A stretch of 33,912 nt of DNA, taken from the NCBI GenBank assembly GCA_949297715.1, contig CASFTJ010000014.1, positions 1 to 33,912 on the forward strand, written 5' to 3'. This stretch comes from an uncultured bacterium (lineage in GTDB: Bacteria; Cyanobacteriota; Vampirovibrionia; Gastranaerophilales; Gastranaerophilaceae). The notes under the pieces were generated by a model. That model did no database searches, was not told the origin of the DNA, and saw nothing but the letters and a program-made list of their open reading frames with translations. The position numbers were made by a program, and so were the translations under genes. This document shows, one piece after another, positions 13,984 to 22,584 of the stretch (position 1 is the first letter of the stretch; every line of letters starts with the position of its first letter).

Positions 13984-14855
13984 TACACTTTTTGGAAAAT
14001 CATTACATATTCATGTTTAAAAATAAAAAATCCGCCCGCTAAAGCACGATAGCGCCACAAATTCGCAGTTTTACCTTTTGCTCTTTCGTTTCCTTGGATA
14101 TCTTTGACAACTATGCCTTTTAAACGAAATCCCAAATTCATCATTCTTGCCATACATTCAAAACCAAGCGGCTGAACTTCAGAATTTTTGTAGCTGTCAC
14201 CGATTATCAATGCTGCAAATCTGCCTTTTTCCAGCATATCATAACCGTTTTGAGCAACTTTTGAAAATAAATTGTAAAATTCTTCGGTAGACGCACAATT
14301 TGAAAGATCTTCTTTTTTATCGGAAAACTTGATTATATCGTCATAAGGCGGATGGAGAATTAAAAACTGCGCCTTTTCTTCACCCAGAATTTCAAGTCCC
14401 GCCTGAATTTTATCTTTCACAACCTCAGAAGCTGAATCCCCGCAAATTATTCTAACATCAGTGACAAGCTGTTTCGGAGTAAATTTTTCCGAAACCTTCT
14501 CCGCCAAATCTTCTTTAAGCTCAACCCCGATACAGCGGCGGTTCATATTTATCGCCTCAATTCCTGACGTTCCTGAGCCGAAAAACAAATCAAGAACAAC
14601 ATCATTCTTCTTTGTAAATCTTTCATACAACTGCTGCGCAATTTGCGGAATATAATTCCCGTGGTATTCGTTTGAATGTCCGCCCTCTTTAAGACGTGAG
14701 GAAAATTCCCATAATGTATCGGTCTTTACATAATCGTATGCTTTCCAGTTATTCAAATCTATATCACTGTATTTGGTCGTCTTTACCGGTTTTACAACCT
14801 GCAAATCCGCCTTCTTTACAGGTTTTAATTTCGTGTTTGTTTTAACTCTTGCCAA
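13983..14855 (-). CDS. Orphan DNA (N4/N6) methyltransferase
   Basis: S-adenosylmethionine-dependent DNA methyltransferase, 290 residues. Motif I is LDLFFGSGTSGIEA (89-102), which binds SAM; motif IV is HPPY (168-171), a variant of the DPPY/SPPY catalytic motif for exocyclic amino groups of adenine or cytosine. The N-terminal segment WEFSSRLKEGGHSNEYHGNY (49-68) is typical of this subgroup. Residues 1-28 are Lys-rich. No restriction endonuclease or specificity subunit is near, so it looks like an orphan, possibly epigenetic, enzyme. It starts at TTG after GGGAGAGGA. Its stop region overlaps the ribosome-binding site of the downstream prepilin gene, so the two are likely one transcript. Confidence 0.85.
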   Translation of the reverse strand: MARVKTNTKLKPVKKADLQVVKPVKTTKYSDIDLNNWKAYDYVKTDTLWEFSSRLKEGGHSNEYHGNYIPQIAQQLYERFTKKNDVVLDLFFGSGTSGIEAINMNRRCIGVELKEDLAEKVSEKFTPKQLVTDVRIICGDSASEVVKDKIQAGLEILGEEKAQFLILHPPYDDIIKFSDKKEDLSNCASTEEFYNLFSKVAQNGYDMLEKGRFAALIIGDSYKNSEVQPLGFECMARMMNLGFRLKGIVVKDIQGNERAKGKTANLWRYRALAGGFFIFKHEYVMIFQKV

Positions 14856-14911
14856 TGTCCTCTCCCTAACGTCTTTTATAAGTTTTGCTAACTTCCTACT
14901 GTAGTTTTCAT

Positions 14912-14941
14912 AATATAGAATTGTTTCAAAATTGTAATCAA
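14912..14941 (-). promoter_or_regulatory. Candidate promoter of the methyltransferase-prepilin unit
   Basis: On the minus strand TTGATT (complement of 14936-14941), 18-bp spacer, TATATT (complement of 14912-14917), about 57 nt before the methyltransferase TTG start. Confidence 0.5.
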
Positions 14942-14992
14942 TTGTTTAGATGAATTTGTTTTTGATGTAGATTGAAGGTGTATGGAGGAATT

Positions 14993-15997
14993 ATGTTTCC
15001 GGAATGTCTTACACTAAGCAACATATACATGATTACGGGATTTTTGATATCAATGTATTCATGTGTTTCTAATGACGTAATCCAGACATTGGGAACTTTT
15101 CTTACAACAAGTAAAAAAATGCCGACCTGGCTTATTTGGGCTTTCACAAGCGCAGTGCTTGTAATTACAATTTCTATGGGATGGCTGGTTAATCACGGAG
15201 ATATGGCTTTCGGCAGGTTAGAGAGAATCCCTTATCCGGAAACTTTCACTCTAATCCATGTACTTCCGCCAATTATACTTCTTTTCCTTACAAGATACGG
15301 AATTCCTGTATCTACAACATTCTTAATCCTAAGTATTTTCTCTGCAAGCGATATGAGCGTTATCGGAATGATTTTATCAAAATCATTAATCGGATACGTT
15401 CTGGCTGCAATTGTATCTATATTGATTTATACGATTATTGCACGCCCTGTTGAAAGATATTTTTATTACACCGCAGATAAAAAAATATCTAAATGGTGGA
15501 TTGCGGCTAAATGGTTATCAACCGCTTTTCTGTGGTCACAGTGGCTTATGCAGGATGCGGCAAATCTGTTCGTTTATCTTCCGAGAAAAGCTTCTTTTAC
15601 ACAGCTTGTGCTGGTAATTGTCGCATTTTCCGCCTTTATGTGGATTGTTGCCTATAAAAGAGGCGGAGAAGTTCAGAAAATTATTAAAATGAAAACTAAT
15701 GTTCAGGATCCAAGATCCGCAACTATTATTGACTTGATTTACGCATTTTTACTATTGTATTTTATCCACCTAAACAATGTTCCGATGTCAACAACTTGGG
15801 TATTTATCGGACTTTTGGCAGGAAGAGAAATAGCACTTTACCACAGATTGCGTTTTGAAAGCCCTAAAAAAATGTACAAACATATCCTTAAAGATTTGTC
15901 AAAAGCCGCAATCGGGCTTATTGTTTCAATTATAACCGTATTTTTACTTATAAAATTTGATGTTATAAAAAGTTTCTTCACTTCGCATTTTATGTAA
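14993..15997 (+). CDS. PiT-family-like inorganic phosphate permease
   Basis: Inner-membrane protein of 334 residues with about eight to ten hydrophobic segments. It shows the twofold repeat of the PiT phosphate transporter family: NDVIQTLGTFL near the N-terminus and VPMSTTWVFIGLLAGR near the C-terminus, plus GIPVSTTF in the first half (family versions are ND.ANA.GT and PVSTTH). The second Asn-Asp signature is poorly kept and the His after STT is absent in both repeats, so phosphate specificity is uncertain. I chose the ATG at 14993, which follows GGAGGA by 3 nt, over an upstream in-frame TTG. It is divergent from the methyltransferase and followed by mutL after 38 bp. Confidence 0.65.
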   Translation: MFPECLTLSNIYMITGFLISMYSCVSNDVIQTLGTFLTTSKKMPTWLIWAFTSAVLVITISMGWLVNHGDMAFGRLERIPYPETFTLIHVLPPIILLFLTRYGIPVSTTFLILSIFSASDMSVIGMILSKSLIGYVLAAIVSILIYTIIARPVERYFYYTADKKISKWWIAAKWLSTAFLWSQWLMQDAANLFVYLPRKASFTQLVLVIVAFSAFMWIVAYKRGGEVQKIIKMKTNVQDPRSATIIDLIYAFLLLYFIHLNNVPMSTTWVFIGLLAGREIALYHRLRFESPKKMYKHILKDLSKAAIGLIVSIITVFLLIKFDVIKSFFTSHFM

Positions 15998-16035
15998 GAT
16001 ATTGTAAAATTTAGGATTTTAAAGAGGAAAAAATT

Positions 16036-17823
16036 TTGGCAAGAATAAAACAGTTATCAAAGAATTTAATAAACCAGATTGCAGCGGGAGAAGTAATTGA
16101 GCGCCCGTCATCAGTTGTAAAGGAGCTTGCTGAAAACTCAATTGATGCAGGGGCTAAAAAAATAAGCATTGAAATTACGAACGAATGCCGAAATATTCGT
16201 ATTGCCGACAACGGCTGCGGAATTCATCCCGATGACATTTTACTTGCGTTTACAAAACACGCTACAAGCAAAATCCAAAATGATGAAGACTTATACAGCA
16301 TTCACACCCTAGGGTTTAGAGGAGAAGCTTTAGCAAGTATAATTTCAATCTCAAAACTGACCTGCACAACAAGAACAGCAGATTTTGAAACAGGTACAAA
16401 GGTTAAATGCGAAAACTCCGAAGTTTCCCAAACAGAAACAGGATGCGCCGTCGGAACTATTATGGAAATAAAAGATTTATTCTACAATATTCCAGCAAGA
16501 TTAAAATTCCTAAAAAATGCATCGACAGAATTTTCTTACATTCAAGAGCTTGTGCAATCGCTTGCACTTGCGCATCCGGAAGTATCGTTTGAGCTTAAGC
16601 GTGACGGAAAACAAATTCTTAAAACCGACGGACTCGGAGATTTAAAAAGAACAATAAAAGATTTATTTAACGGAGAAGTTGCGCAGAATCTTAAAGAAGT
16701 TCTTAAAACCGACAAACTTTCAGGAATGAAAGTTTCAGGATTTGTAAGCACACCTGATTTTACACGCTCCAGTAAGAAGAATTATTTTATGTTCATAAAC
16801 GGACGAGCCGTAAAATGTCCGATATTTCAAAAATCAATAGACACAGCTTACAAAAACCTTATTGCAAGCGGCAAATTCCCGTTTATAGTTTTAAACCTTG
16901 AAATTCCGCCGACAGACGTTGATGTAAACGTCCACCCGACAAAAAAAGAAGTCCGTTACAAAAACACTAATATGATATTCAATTTTGTATGTACTGCAAT
17001 TCAAGGCGGACTTGCAAATTACACAGAAAAAACTTCCCAGACTAAAAACTTGGCTGCAGAAAGCATTAATTTTGAAAACTCCTCCGTCATCAACTTTAAT
17101 CAGGCTAAATTAGAAAGAAATGACGATGTTTATTTTGACAAGCAAAATGACAATATGTACATTTCGGATAAAATGGCAGAGGAAATTTCAAGAGATTTGA
17201 CATTTAACAGAACGCCCGAAGTCACGCAATCAAAATTAATTTCGCCCCCTCCGCAAGCAATTACAGAGCCGGAAGAAAATATTATCGGACAATATAAAAA
17301 CACTTATATTTTAATTGAAAGAGAAGAAGGGCTTGAAATTGTAGACCAGCATATTGCAGAAGAAAGATACATTTACGAAAAATTAAAATCCGAAAAAAAT
17401 ATTGTATCTCAACTGCTTTTTGTATCGGATGTTCTAACAGTAACGGCTGAAGAAACCGAAATTTTAAAAGAAAATATTGATAAATTTGAAAAATTTGGGT
17501 ATGAGATAGAATTTTTAAAAAACAACGAACTTATTTTCCGCAAACTTCCGCAGTTAATCGCAAAAGTAAATCCGAAAGAAATTTTATCGGATATTTTGGA
17601 AAACATAGACGGAAATATTGACGGACTGGAAGAAAAAATTCTTATCACGACCTCCTGCAAAGCCTCTGTTAAAGCAGGTCAAAAGCTTTCACTGTGGCAG
17701 ATGCAAGAAATTATAAAACGCTGGAGAACAACAGAAATGCCATACACATGCCCGCACGGACGACCTATTTCAAAAATTCTCCCGCACAAGCAAATTGCCT
17801 CATTTTTCCAACGCCAATCTTAG
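16036..17823 (+). CDS. mutL: DNA mismatch repair protein MutL
   Basis: 595-residue mismatch repair ATPase/endonuclease that links mismatch-bound MutS to strand incision. The N-terminal GHKL ATPase shows NQIAAGEVIERPSSVVKEL (13-31), Glu30, Asn34 in AENSIDAGA, DNGCGI (about 58-63) and TLGFRGEALASI (about 95-106). The C-terminal dimer domain has the endonuclease motif DQHIAEERYIYE (437-448), which fits DQHA(x)2E(x)4E with Ile for Ala, plus SCKASVKAG and CPHGRP (572-577). It is therefore an incising MutL, as in bacteria without MutH. TTG start after AGAGGAAAAA. mutS is not in the window. Reduced mismatch repair would raise slippage in long homopolymers such as the two G tracts here, though that link is indirect. 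Confidence 0.96.
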   Translation: MARIKQLSKNLINQIAAGEVIERPSSVVKELAENSIDAGAKKISIEITNECRNIRIADNGCGIHPDDILLAFTKHATSKIQNDEDLYSIHTLGFRGEALASIISISKLTCTTRTADFETGTKVKCENSEVSQTETGCAVGTIMEIKDLFYNIPARLKFLKNASTEFSYIQELVQSLALAHPEVSFELKRDGKQILKTDGLGDLKRTIKDLFNGEVAQNLKEVLKTDKLSGMKVSGFVSTPDFTRSSKKNYFMFINGRAVKCPIFQKSIDTAYKNLIASGKFPFIVLNLEIPPTDVDVNVHPTKKEVRYKNTNMIFNFVCTAIQGGLANYTEKTSQTKNLAAESINFENSSVINFNQAKLERNDDVYFDKQNDNMYISDKMAEEISRDLTFNRTPEVTQSKLISPPPQAITEPEENIIGQYKNTYILIEREEGLEIVDQHIAEERYIYEKLKSEKNIVSQLLFVSDVLTVTAEETEILKENIDKFEKFGYEIEFLKNNELIFRKLPQLIAKVNPKEILSDILENIDGNIDGLEEKILITTSCKASVKAGQKLSLWQMQEIIKRWRTTEMPYTCPHGRPISKILPHKQIASFFQRQS

Positions 17824-17851
17824 AATTATTGAATTTTAATTATCAATAATT
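17824..17851. terminator. Hairpin between converging mutL and the 450-residue gene
   Basis: AATTATTGA (17824-17832) and TCAATAATT (17843-17851) form a 9-bp stem with a 10-nt loop, right after the mutL stop and across the last codons of the opposing gene. All-AT-rich, so a weak two-way terminator. Confidence 0.35.
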
Positions 17852-19182
17852 ATATCCTGCGGTTCAGTTTTTGGAGCTTGTTTTTGTTGACGTTTTATAA
17901 TTGAGTCAATATTGTTGAAATCTTCCTCTTGCGCAAAAACATTTTGATTGTCTTCATCTTCAGAAGGCGGCGGTGTCTGCGGTAATTCTTCGCCTGTATT
18001 TGTTGTGTCATTTTCAGGCGGTGCAGGTTCTTCTACACTTTTGTCCGGCTGAGATGCTGCTGAATTTGCGCTTTGCGAAACAACGCTTGAAATATTTCTG
18101 CTTCCGGCTTCAACTTCATCTGTCATATTGTTCATTATTTTAGAAACTTCTTTTATGGATTTATCGGTATTAAATGCCGTATCCTGCAAATATCCTGACT
18201 GTTTAATTGCTGCAACAGAAAGGTTTTTTCCAAATGCATTAGATTGAATTAAATCAACAATTCCGACAGCACCGGTATAAATATGTGAGTAATTTGCATT
18301 TACACTGGTTTTAGGTGCGTTTTCATACTCAGCAATTAACGAACCTGTGAAAGAAGTATCATTTGCATAATCTTGCGCAATTTTCGCCTCTTTTGATGTC
18401 GCTTGCATAAGTTTTGAAATTTCATCAAAATCTGACATATAATTTGTAACCTGAACAGTCGAATTATTAACAACATTTTTCATCAGAATACCGAGTTCAC
18501 CGTATTTTGCCTGCTCATCTGCAGATAAAACTTCTCCGTTTTTAACTTTATTATCTATAGCTTGCCACTCATTTATCATAGCCTGAATTTCTTTCAGTGC
18601 ATTATTTTGAACTGCTGAAGCATCATCCGAAGCTGTATTAAGCTGTGTAGAATATTGCTCAAAATTCTTTTCTGCTTCCTTTAATACAGATTCTTGCATA
18701 ATAACTTTCTTTGTAAAAACTTTCGCAACATCTGAAAGTCCCATTTTTCCGGCATCTCCAACATCACTTTTGGTACTGTCTGTATCATTTATGTCATTCG
18801 CATTATCCGCTTCCAGTTCATATTCCGTCACATTTGATGCTTCCTCGGAATGAGCCCATTTTAATACATCGTCAGGAATTTTAACCCCATTGTCTTCCAT
18901 TTGAAGAATTTCTTCATAAGTAAATTGACTCCATTCACCATCTGCTAGTATTCCAAGATTCTTATTAATTCCCTCCATAAATTGACTAAAACTACGAGCA
19001 TTTTGCTGATCAAATAAAGATGCTGCGTAATTATACAAATCATCTTCTGACCAACTCGCAAAATTAGGATTTGTTTTTAAATCGTTGACTTTATCCTCAA
19101 CAGTATAAGAATCCCCGCTATTTATTATTTTGTAAAAGGAAGCCTCTAAAATTCTTTTTTTAAGAGCATCAATACTTGACAT
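17836..19182 (-). CDS. Unknown helical protein with acidic Pro-rich tail
   Basis: 448 residues from the ATG at 19182, which has AAGGCGAG upstream; an in-frame GTG two codons earlier is possible. No signal peptide and no membrane helix. Residues 1-110 are helical. An Asp/Asn-rich linker follows at about 120-150, then a long coiled-coil-like part (about 160-370) with heptad-like Leu/Ile and Gln/Lys/Glu. The tail (about 375-448) is acidic and rich in Pro, Gln and Asn. The composition recalls secreted or structural filament-associated proteins, such as flagellar or type III substrates lacking cleavable signals, but no motif settles this. It converges on mutL and follows trxA, from which a terminator separates it. 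I do not recognise a family. Confidence 0.6.
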   Translation of the reverse strand: MSSIDALKKRILEASFYKIINSGDSYTVEDKVNDLKTNPNFASWSEDDLYNYAASLFDQQNARSFSQFMEGINKNLGILADGEWSQFTYEEILQMEDNGVKIPDDVLKWAHSEEASNVTEYELEADNANDINDTDSTKSDVGDAGKMGLSDVAKVFTKKVIMQESVLKEAEKNFEQYSTQLNTASDDASAVQNNALKEIQAMINEWQAIDNKVKNGEVLSADEQAKYGELGILMKNVVNNSTVQVTNYMSDFDEISKLMQATSKEAKIAQDYANDTSFTGSLIAEYENAPKTSVNANYSHIYTGAVGIVDLIQSNAFGKNLSVAAIKQSGYLQDTAFNTDKSIKEVSKIMNNMTDEVEAGSRNISSVVSQSANSAASQPDKSVEEPAPPENDTTNTGEELPQTPPPSEDEDNQNVFAQEEDFNNIDSIIKRQQKQAPKTEPQDIIIDN

Positions 19183-19286
19183 AAACACTCGCCTTTCTTG
19201 TTTTTAATACTTTGTTTAAGTAACGGCATGTTGCAACAAAATCTTTAAACAAAATTTTTAATTTTTGAGGCTTAAACATTAAAAAT

Positions 19287-19324
19287 GCCGGATTTACAAA
19301 GGTTTTAAGCTTTATAAATCCGGC
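19287..19324 (-). terminator. Terminator after trxA
   Basis: GCCGGATTTA and TAAATCCGGC make a perfect 10-bp stem with an 18-nt loop. On the minus strand it is followed by ATTTTTAA, 29 nt after the trxA stop. Good rho-independent terminator. Confidence 0.75.
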
Positions 19325-19352
19325 TTTATAAAATTTTACAATAATAAAAATC

Positions 19353-19676
19353 TTATAAATGTTTTTCAATATTTGATATAATTGAAGATTTTGGCATCAG
19401 ACCAACCAATCTTTCAACAGCTTTGCCGTTTTTAAACACCAAAAGGCTCGGCAAACCGCTGATTGAATAGTTTTTAGCAGTTTCAAGATTGTCATCAGTG
19501 TTCATTTTTACAAACTTAACTTTACCTTCAAACTCTGATGCGATTTCATCCAAAACAGGCCCTAATTTTCTGCAAGGTCCGCACCACGGTGCCCAAAAAT
19601 CCACAACTACCGGTGTTTCAGAATTCAAAACTTCTGATTCGAACACCGAATCATTAATATCAACTGCATTAGACAT
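19353..19676 (-). CDS. trxA: Thioredoxin
   Basis: 107-residue thioredoxin, cytoplasmic dithiol reductant for ribonucleotide reductase, peroxiredoxins and others. The active site is WCGPC at 31-35 (Cys32, Cys35), preceded by VVVDFWAP, with the cis-proline in GLPSLLVF (Pro76). Length and motif order are standard. ATG follows AAGGAGATATGT. Single gene with its own terminator; divergent from the exonuclease gene. Confidence 0.97.
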   Translation of the reverse strand: MSNAVDINDSVFESEVLNSETPVVVDFWAPWCGPCRKLGPVLDEIASEFEGKVKFVKMNTDDNLETAKNYSISGLPSLLVFKNGKAVERLVGLMPKSSIISNIEKHL

Positions 19677-19775
19677 ACATATCTCCTTTAAGTTATTTAT
19701 ACTTTTACAAAGCTCATTCTATCACAGAATTTTTTTTTATGCTATTATCTTAATAGAATTCCACAGGATAAAAAA

Positions 19776-20693
19776 ATGGTTAGAAAAAAAACAATAGAAA
19801 TAGTTCTTGATACAGAAACAACAGGACTTGATTACACAAAAGAAAGAATGGTTGAATTTGCGGCCGTCAGGCTTGAAAACGGCAAAATAAAAGAGGAATT
19901 TCAAACTTTAATCAATCCTCAGCAGCATATAAGAAAATCAAGCATAGCAATCCACGGAATTACACCTGAGATGGTGGTTGATGCCCCGACAGAAGAAGAA
20001 ATAATGCCGAAAATTCTGGAATTTATCGGGGATTATCCGATTGTAGCCCACAATGCTATTTTTGATTACACATTTTTGAACGAAGCAAGCTTAAGGACTA
20101 CAGGGGAAGAACTTAAAAATGCCCGTGTAGACAGCCAGCAGATGTTTAAAGAAGTTTATCCGGATCTTGATTCACACGGTCTGGAAGCTTTAACCAAAAA
20201 ATTCAATGTTGATCTTACAAACCACCATAGAGCCATGGCTGATACAATGGGATTGGCGCTTGCGTATCCGAAATTAAAAAAGCTTTATTTGCAAAAATAT
20301 GATTGGGAAGTTAAGCAGCTTGATAATGTAGAATATCTTTTTGAAAGATTTTTAAGAATTCAAAACACCATAAATACACTACAATCAGAACTTCAGGATT
20401 TAAAATCGGTATTCAAGCTTTATTTTGAGCAGGGCGGAACACCTATACGCTCGCAAACAGGAGAAACATTAGTTTACAACTCAAAACAGTCTTTTGGGTA
20501 TGATATTCATCAGATAAAAGAAGTTTTGGAAGAAGTAGGGGCTTTTGATAAAGCAGTAAAACTTAACACAGGATTTGTTGACAGGCTTGTCGGCGGGTGC
20601 AGTCTGGATGAAGAAAAACGGGAAATTCTGAAAGAAGCCCGTCAGGAGCTTACAGAAACCCGTAATATTCAAATTATAAAAGCAGGGAAGTAA
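19776..20693 (+). CDS. DnaQ-like 3'-5' exonuclease (DEDDh)
   Basis: Exonuclease domain at 5-175: VLDTETTGLD (Asp12, Glu14), IHGITPEMV (59-67), VAHNAIFDYTFL (Asp97) and NHHRAMADT (His151, Asp156), the complete DEDDh metal-binding set. It resembles the DNA polymerase III epsilon/PolC exonuclease type. The C-terminal 130 residues (about 180-305) are helical and lack known polymerase motifs, so the protein is a stand-alone nuclease with a tail, perhaps a proofreading or repair enzyme. The start ATG follows ACAGGATAAAA. The MFS transporter gene begins 5 nt after its stop and is probably co-transcribed. Confidence 0.85.
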   Translation: MVRKKTIEIVLDTETTGLDYTKERMVEFAAVRLENGKIKEEFQTLINPQQHIRKSSIAIHGITPEMVVDAPTEEEIMPKILEFIGDYPIVAHNAIFDYTFLNEASLRTTGEELKNARVDSQQMFKEVYPDLDSHGLEALTKKFNVDLTNHHRAMADTMGLALAYPKLKKLYLQKYDWEVKQLDNVEYLFERFLRIQNTINTLQSELQDLKSVFKLYFEQGGTPIRSQTGETLVYNSKQSFGYDIHQIKEVLEEVGAFDKAVKLNTGFVDRLVGGCSLDEEKREILKEARQELTETRNIQIIKAGK

Positions 20694-20698
20694 ATTTT

Positions 20699-22102
20699 AT
20701 GACAAATCGTTTCATTGAATTTTTCAAAGAGCCTCCGGCTCGTGAAGTGACAATGAGAGAAGAAGAGATTAGAGATACGTATGAACATTTCAGATGGAGA
20801 ATTTTTTATTCAAGTTTTATTGCATACGTAGTTTTTCATATATGCCGCAAAAACATAGCTGTCGCTCTTCCTTCAATGGGTAAAGCCTTAAATCTTTCAA
20901 ACACTGAACTTGGGCTTTTGGGTTCGTCTTTGTACATAACTTACGGAATAGGTAAATTTGTTAACGGAGTTCTTGCGGATAAGTCGAATGTCAGAACATT
21001 TTTACCTACTGCGCTGATTTTATCAGCCATTTGCAATATTTGTTTTGTTTTAAGTGCTTTATTTGTAACCCCTGGACATGTAAGCTTTTTCGGACTGCCT
21101 TCGGCTACAGTGCTTTTGTGGCTTTTATGTTTCTTCTGGGGAGCAAACGGGTGGTTTCAATCCTGCGGGTTCCCGCCTGTTGCAAAGAGCCTGTCTTACT
21201 GGTTTTCAAACTCCGAAAGAGGCACAAAATGGTCATTGTGGTCAACCTCACACCAGATTGGTGTTTTTTCGGCTGTAATAATTTCAGGATTTGTAATTGA
21301 ACATTTCGGATGGATGGCGGCATTTTACATTCCGGCAATTATATGTATTATTACAGGGATTTGGCTTTTTGACAGACTTAGAGATAAGCCGCAAACGCTC
21401 GGACTTCCTGATGTTGAAAAGTTCAGAAACGAACCTCAGGTAAAATGTGAAAATCCTGAAGAAAAGGATGAAAGATCGTATTTTGAAATTTTCAAAAAGC
21501 ATATTTTATGTAATCCGATTATATGGATGCTTGCAATAGCGTATATTTTTGTCTACATAATCCGATTTGGCACAGAAGATTGGTTAGTCAAATATCTTGT
21601 AGAGGTAAAAGGAAATTCCTTAACATTAGCAAGTACAAAATTAAGTTCACTGGCGCTTATCGGTGCAGGCGGAGCGATTTTAGCAGGGATTATTTCAGAT
21701 AAAATCTACAAAGGCAACAGAACCCCGATTAATATAATATTTTTAATCTGCTTAATTATGTCACTGCTTGCATTTGCGAAAAACCCTGCGGAAAATAACA
21801 TGCTTGATTATATTTACGCAGCAATGATAGGGATGTTTACGGCAGGCCCGCAAATGCTAATCGGCGGACTTTGCGCAGTTGAAAGCAGTTCTAAAAAAGT
21901 AGCTTCCGCATCAATCGGATTTACAGGAATTTTCGGTTATGTCGGAGCTGCACTTTCTTCCGGCGGAACAGGATTTGTTGTCGATAAATTCGGCTGGAAC
22001 GGCGCTATAGGATTTTGGCTGGTATCAACCTTGATTTGCATTTTAATCTGCACAATTCTGCTGATTTACGAAGAAAGCAAGAAAAGGAATTGCAAGGATT
22101 AA
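20699..22102 (+). CDS. Sugar-phosphate/glycerol-phosphate MFS carrier (OPA family, UhpC/GlpT-like)
   Basis: 467-residue inner-membrane carrier with twelve predicted helices. The N-terminal AYVVFHICRKNIAVALPSM (residues 38-56) matches the organophosphate:phosphate antiporter family, whose conserved Arg here (Arg47) binds phosphate. WGANGWFQSCGFPPVAKSL and SNSERGTKWSLWSTSHQIG are family segments in helices 4-5. Members exchange phosphate for glycerol-3-phosphate or hexose-6-phosphate (GlpT, UhpT) or act as sensors (UhpC). No uhpA/uhpB or glp genes are adjacent, so the substrate is open. The start at 20699 is 5 nt after the exonuclease stop. Confidence 0.88.
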   Translation: MTNRFIEFFKEPPAREVTMREEEIRDTYEHFRWRIFYSSFIAYVVFHICRKNIAVALPSMGKALNLSNTELGLLGSSLYITYGIGKFVNGVLADKSNVRTFLPTALILSAICNICFVLSALFVTPGHVSFFGLPSATVLLWLLCFFWGANGWFQSCGFPPVAKSLSYWFSNSERGTKWSLWSTSHQIGVFSAVIISGFVIEHFGWMAAFYIPAIICIITGIWLFDRLRDKPQTLGLPDVEKFRNEPQVKCENPEEKDERSYFEIFKKHILCNPIIWMLAIAYIFVYIIRFGTEDWLVKYLVEVKGNSLTLASTKLSSLALIGAGGAILAGIISDKIYKGNRTPINIIFLICLIMSLLAFAKNPAENNMLDYIYAAMIGMFTAGPQMLIGGLCAVESSSKKVASASIGFTGIFGYVGAALSSGGTGFVVDKFGWNGAIGFWLVSTLICILICTILLIYEESKKRNCKD

Positions 22103-22575
22103 TCAGGCAAATTACAGACATCAACCCAATCAAGGCTGTTTGAGTATTCAAACAATTTTTCGGGTGTAAGTTCTATTGCAGAATTTGAACTTCCGCATGC
22201 CGGAAAAACCGTTTCAAATCGCCTCAAAGAAACATCACAAAATACTTTAACGTTTTCTTCTTGTTCAACGGCAAACGGGCAAACTCCTCCGATTTTATGG
22301 CCTGTATATTCTTCAACATCTTCAGAGCTAAGCATTTTGGCTTTTAATCCGAATTTGCTTTTAAATTTTTTGTTGTCAATTCTTGCGTCCCCTGCGGCAC
22401 AAACAAGAATACAGCCGGCATTTGTTTTAAAAGAAAGTGTTTTACAAATTCTTGCTTCCTGCGTATTAAGCGCCTTAGCAGCTAATTCGACCGTCGCACT
22501 TGAGGTCGGAAATTCCAAAATTTCATTTTCTAACCCGAATTTTTCAAAATATTTTCTTACTTTTTCTATTGACAT
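22099..22575 (-). CDS. YbaK/EbsC-family aminoacyl-tRNA deacylase
   Basis: 158-residue single-domain protein of the YbaK/ProX trans-editing family, which hydrolyses mischarged tRNA (for example Cys-tRNA-Pro). Diagnostic segments are ICKTLSFKTNAGCILVCAAGD (about 42-62), with the conserved Lys, TGHKIGGVCPFA (about 90-101) and ACGSSNSAIELTPEKL near 127-142. Subfamily, and so the exact amino acid edited, cannot be stated. ATG follows AGAGGGGAA. Its 3' end overlaps that of the MFS gene by 4 nt, tail to tail. Confidence 0.9.
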   Translation of the reverse strand: MSIEKVRKYFEKFGLENEILEFPTSSATVELAAKALNTQEARICKTLSFKTNAGCILVCAAGDARIDNKKFKSKFGLKAKMLSSEDVEEYTGHKIGGVCPFAVEQEENVKVFCDVSLRRFETVFPACGSSNSAIELTPEKLFEYSNSLDWVDVCNLPD

Positions 22576-22584
22576 AATTCCCCT

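Noticed and set aside
17409-17660. Ser/Phe-rich minus-strand ORF opposite mutL
   Set aside because: Shadow of the mutL coding frame in the dimerisation/endonuclease region; no start signals.
16036-17823. MutL as a switch-linked mutator because of the G tracts
   Set aside because: All ATPase and endonuclease motifs are intact, so there is no sequence sign of a mismatch-repair defect.
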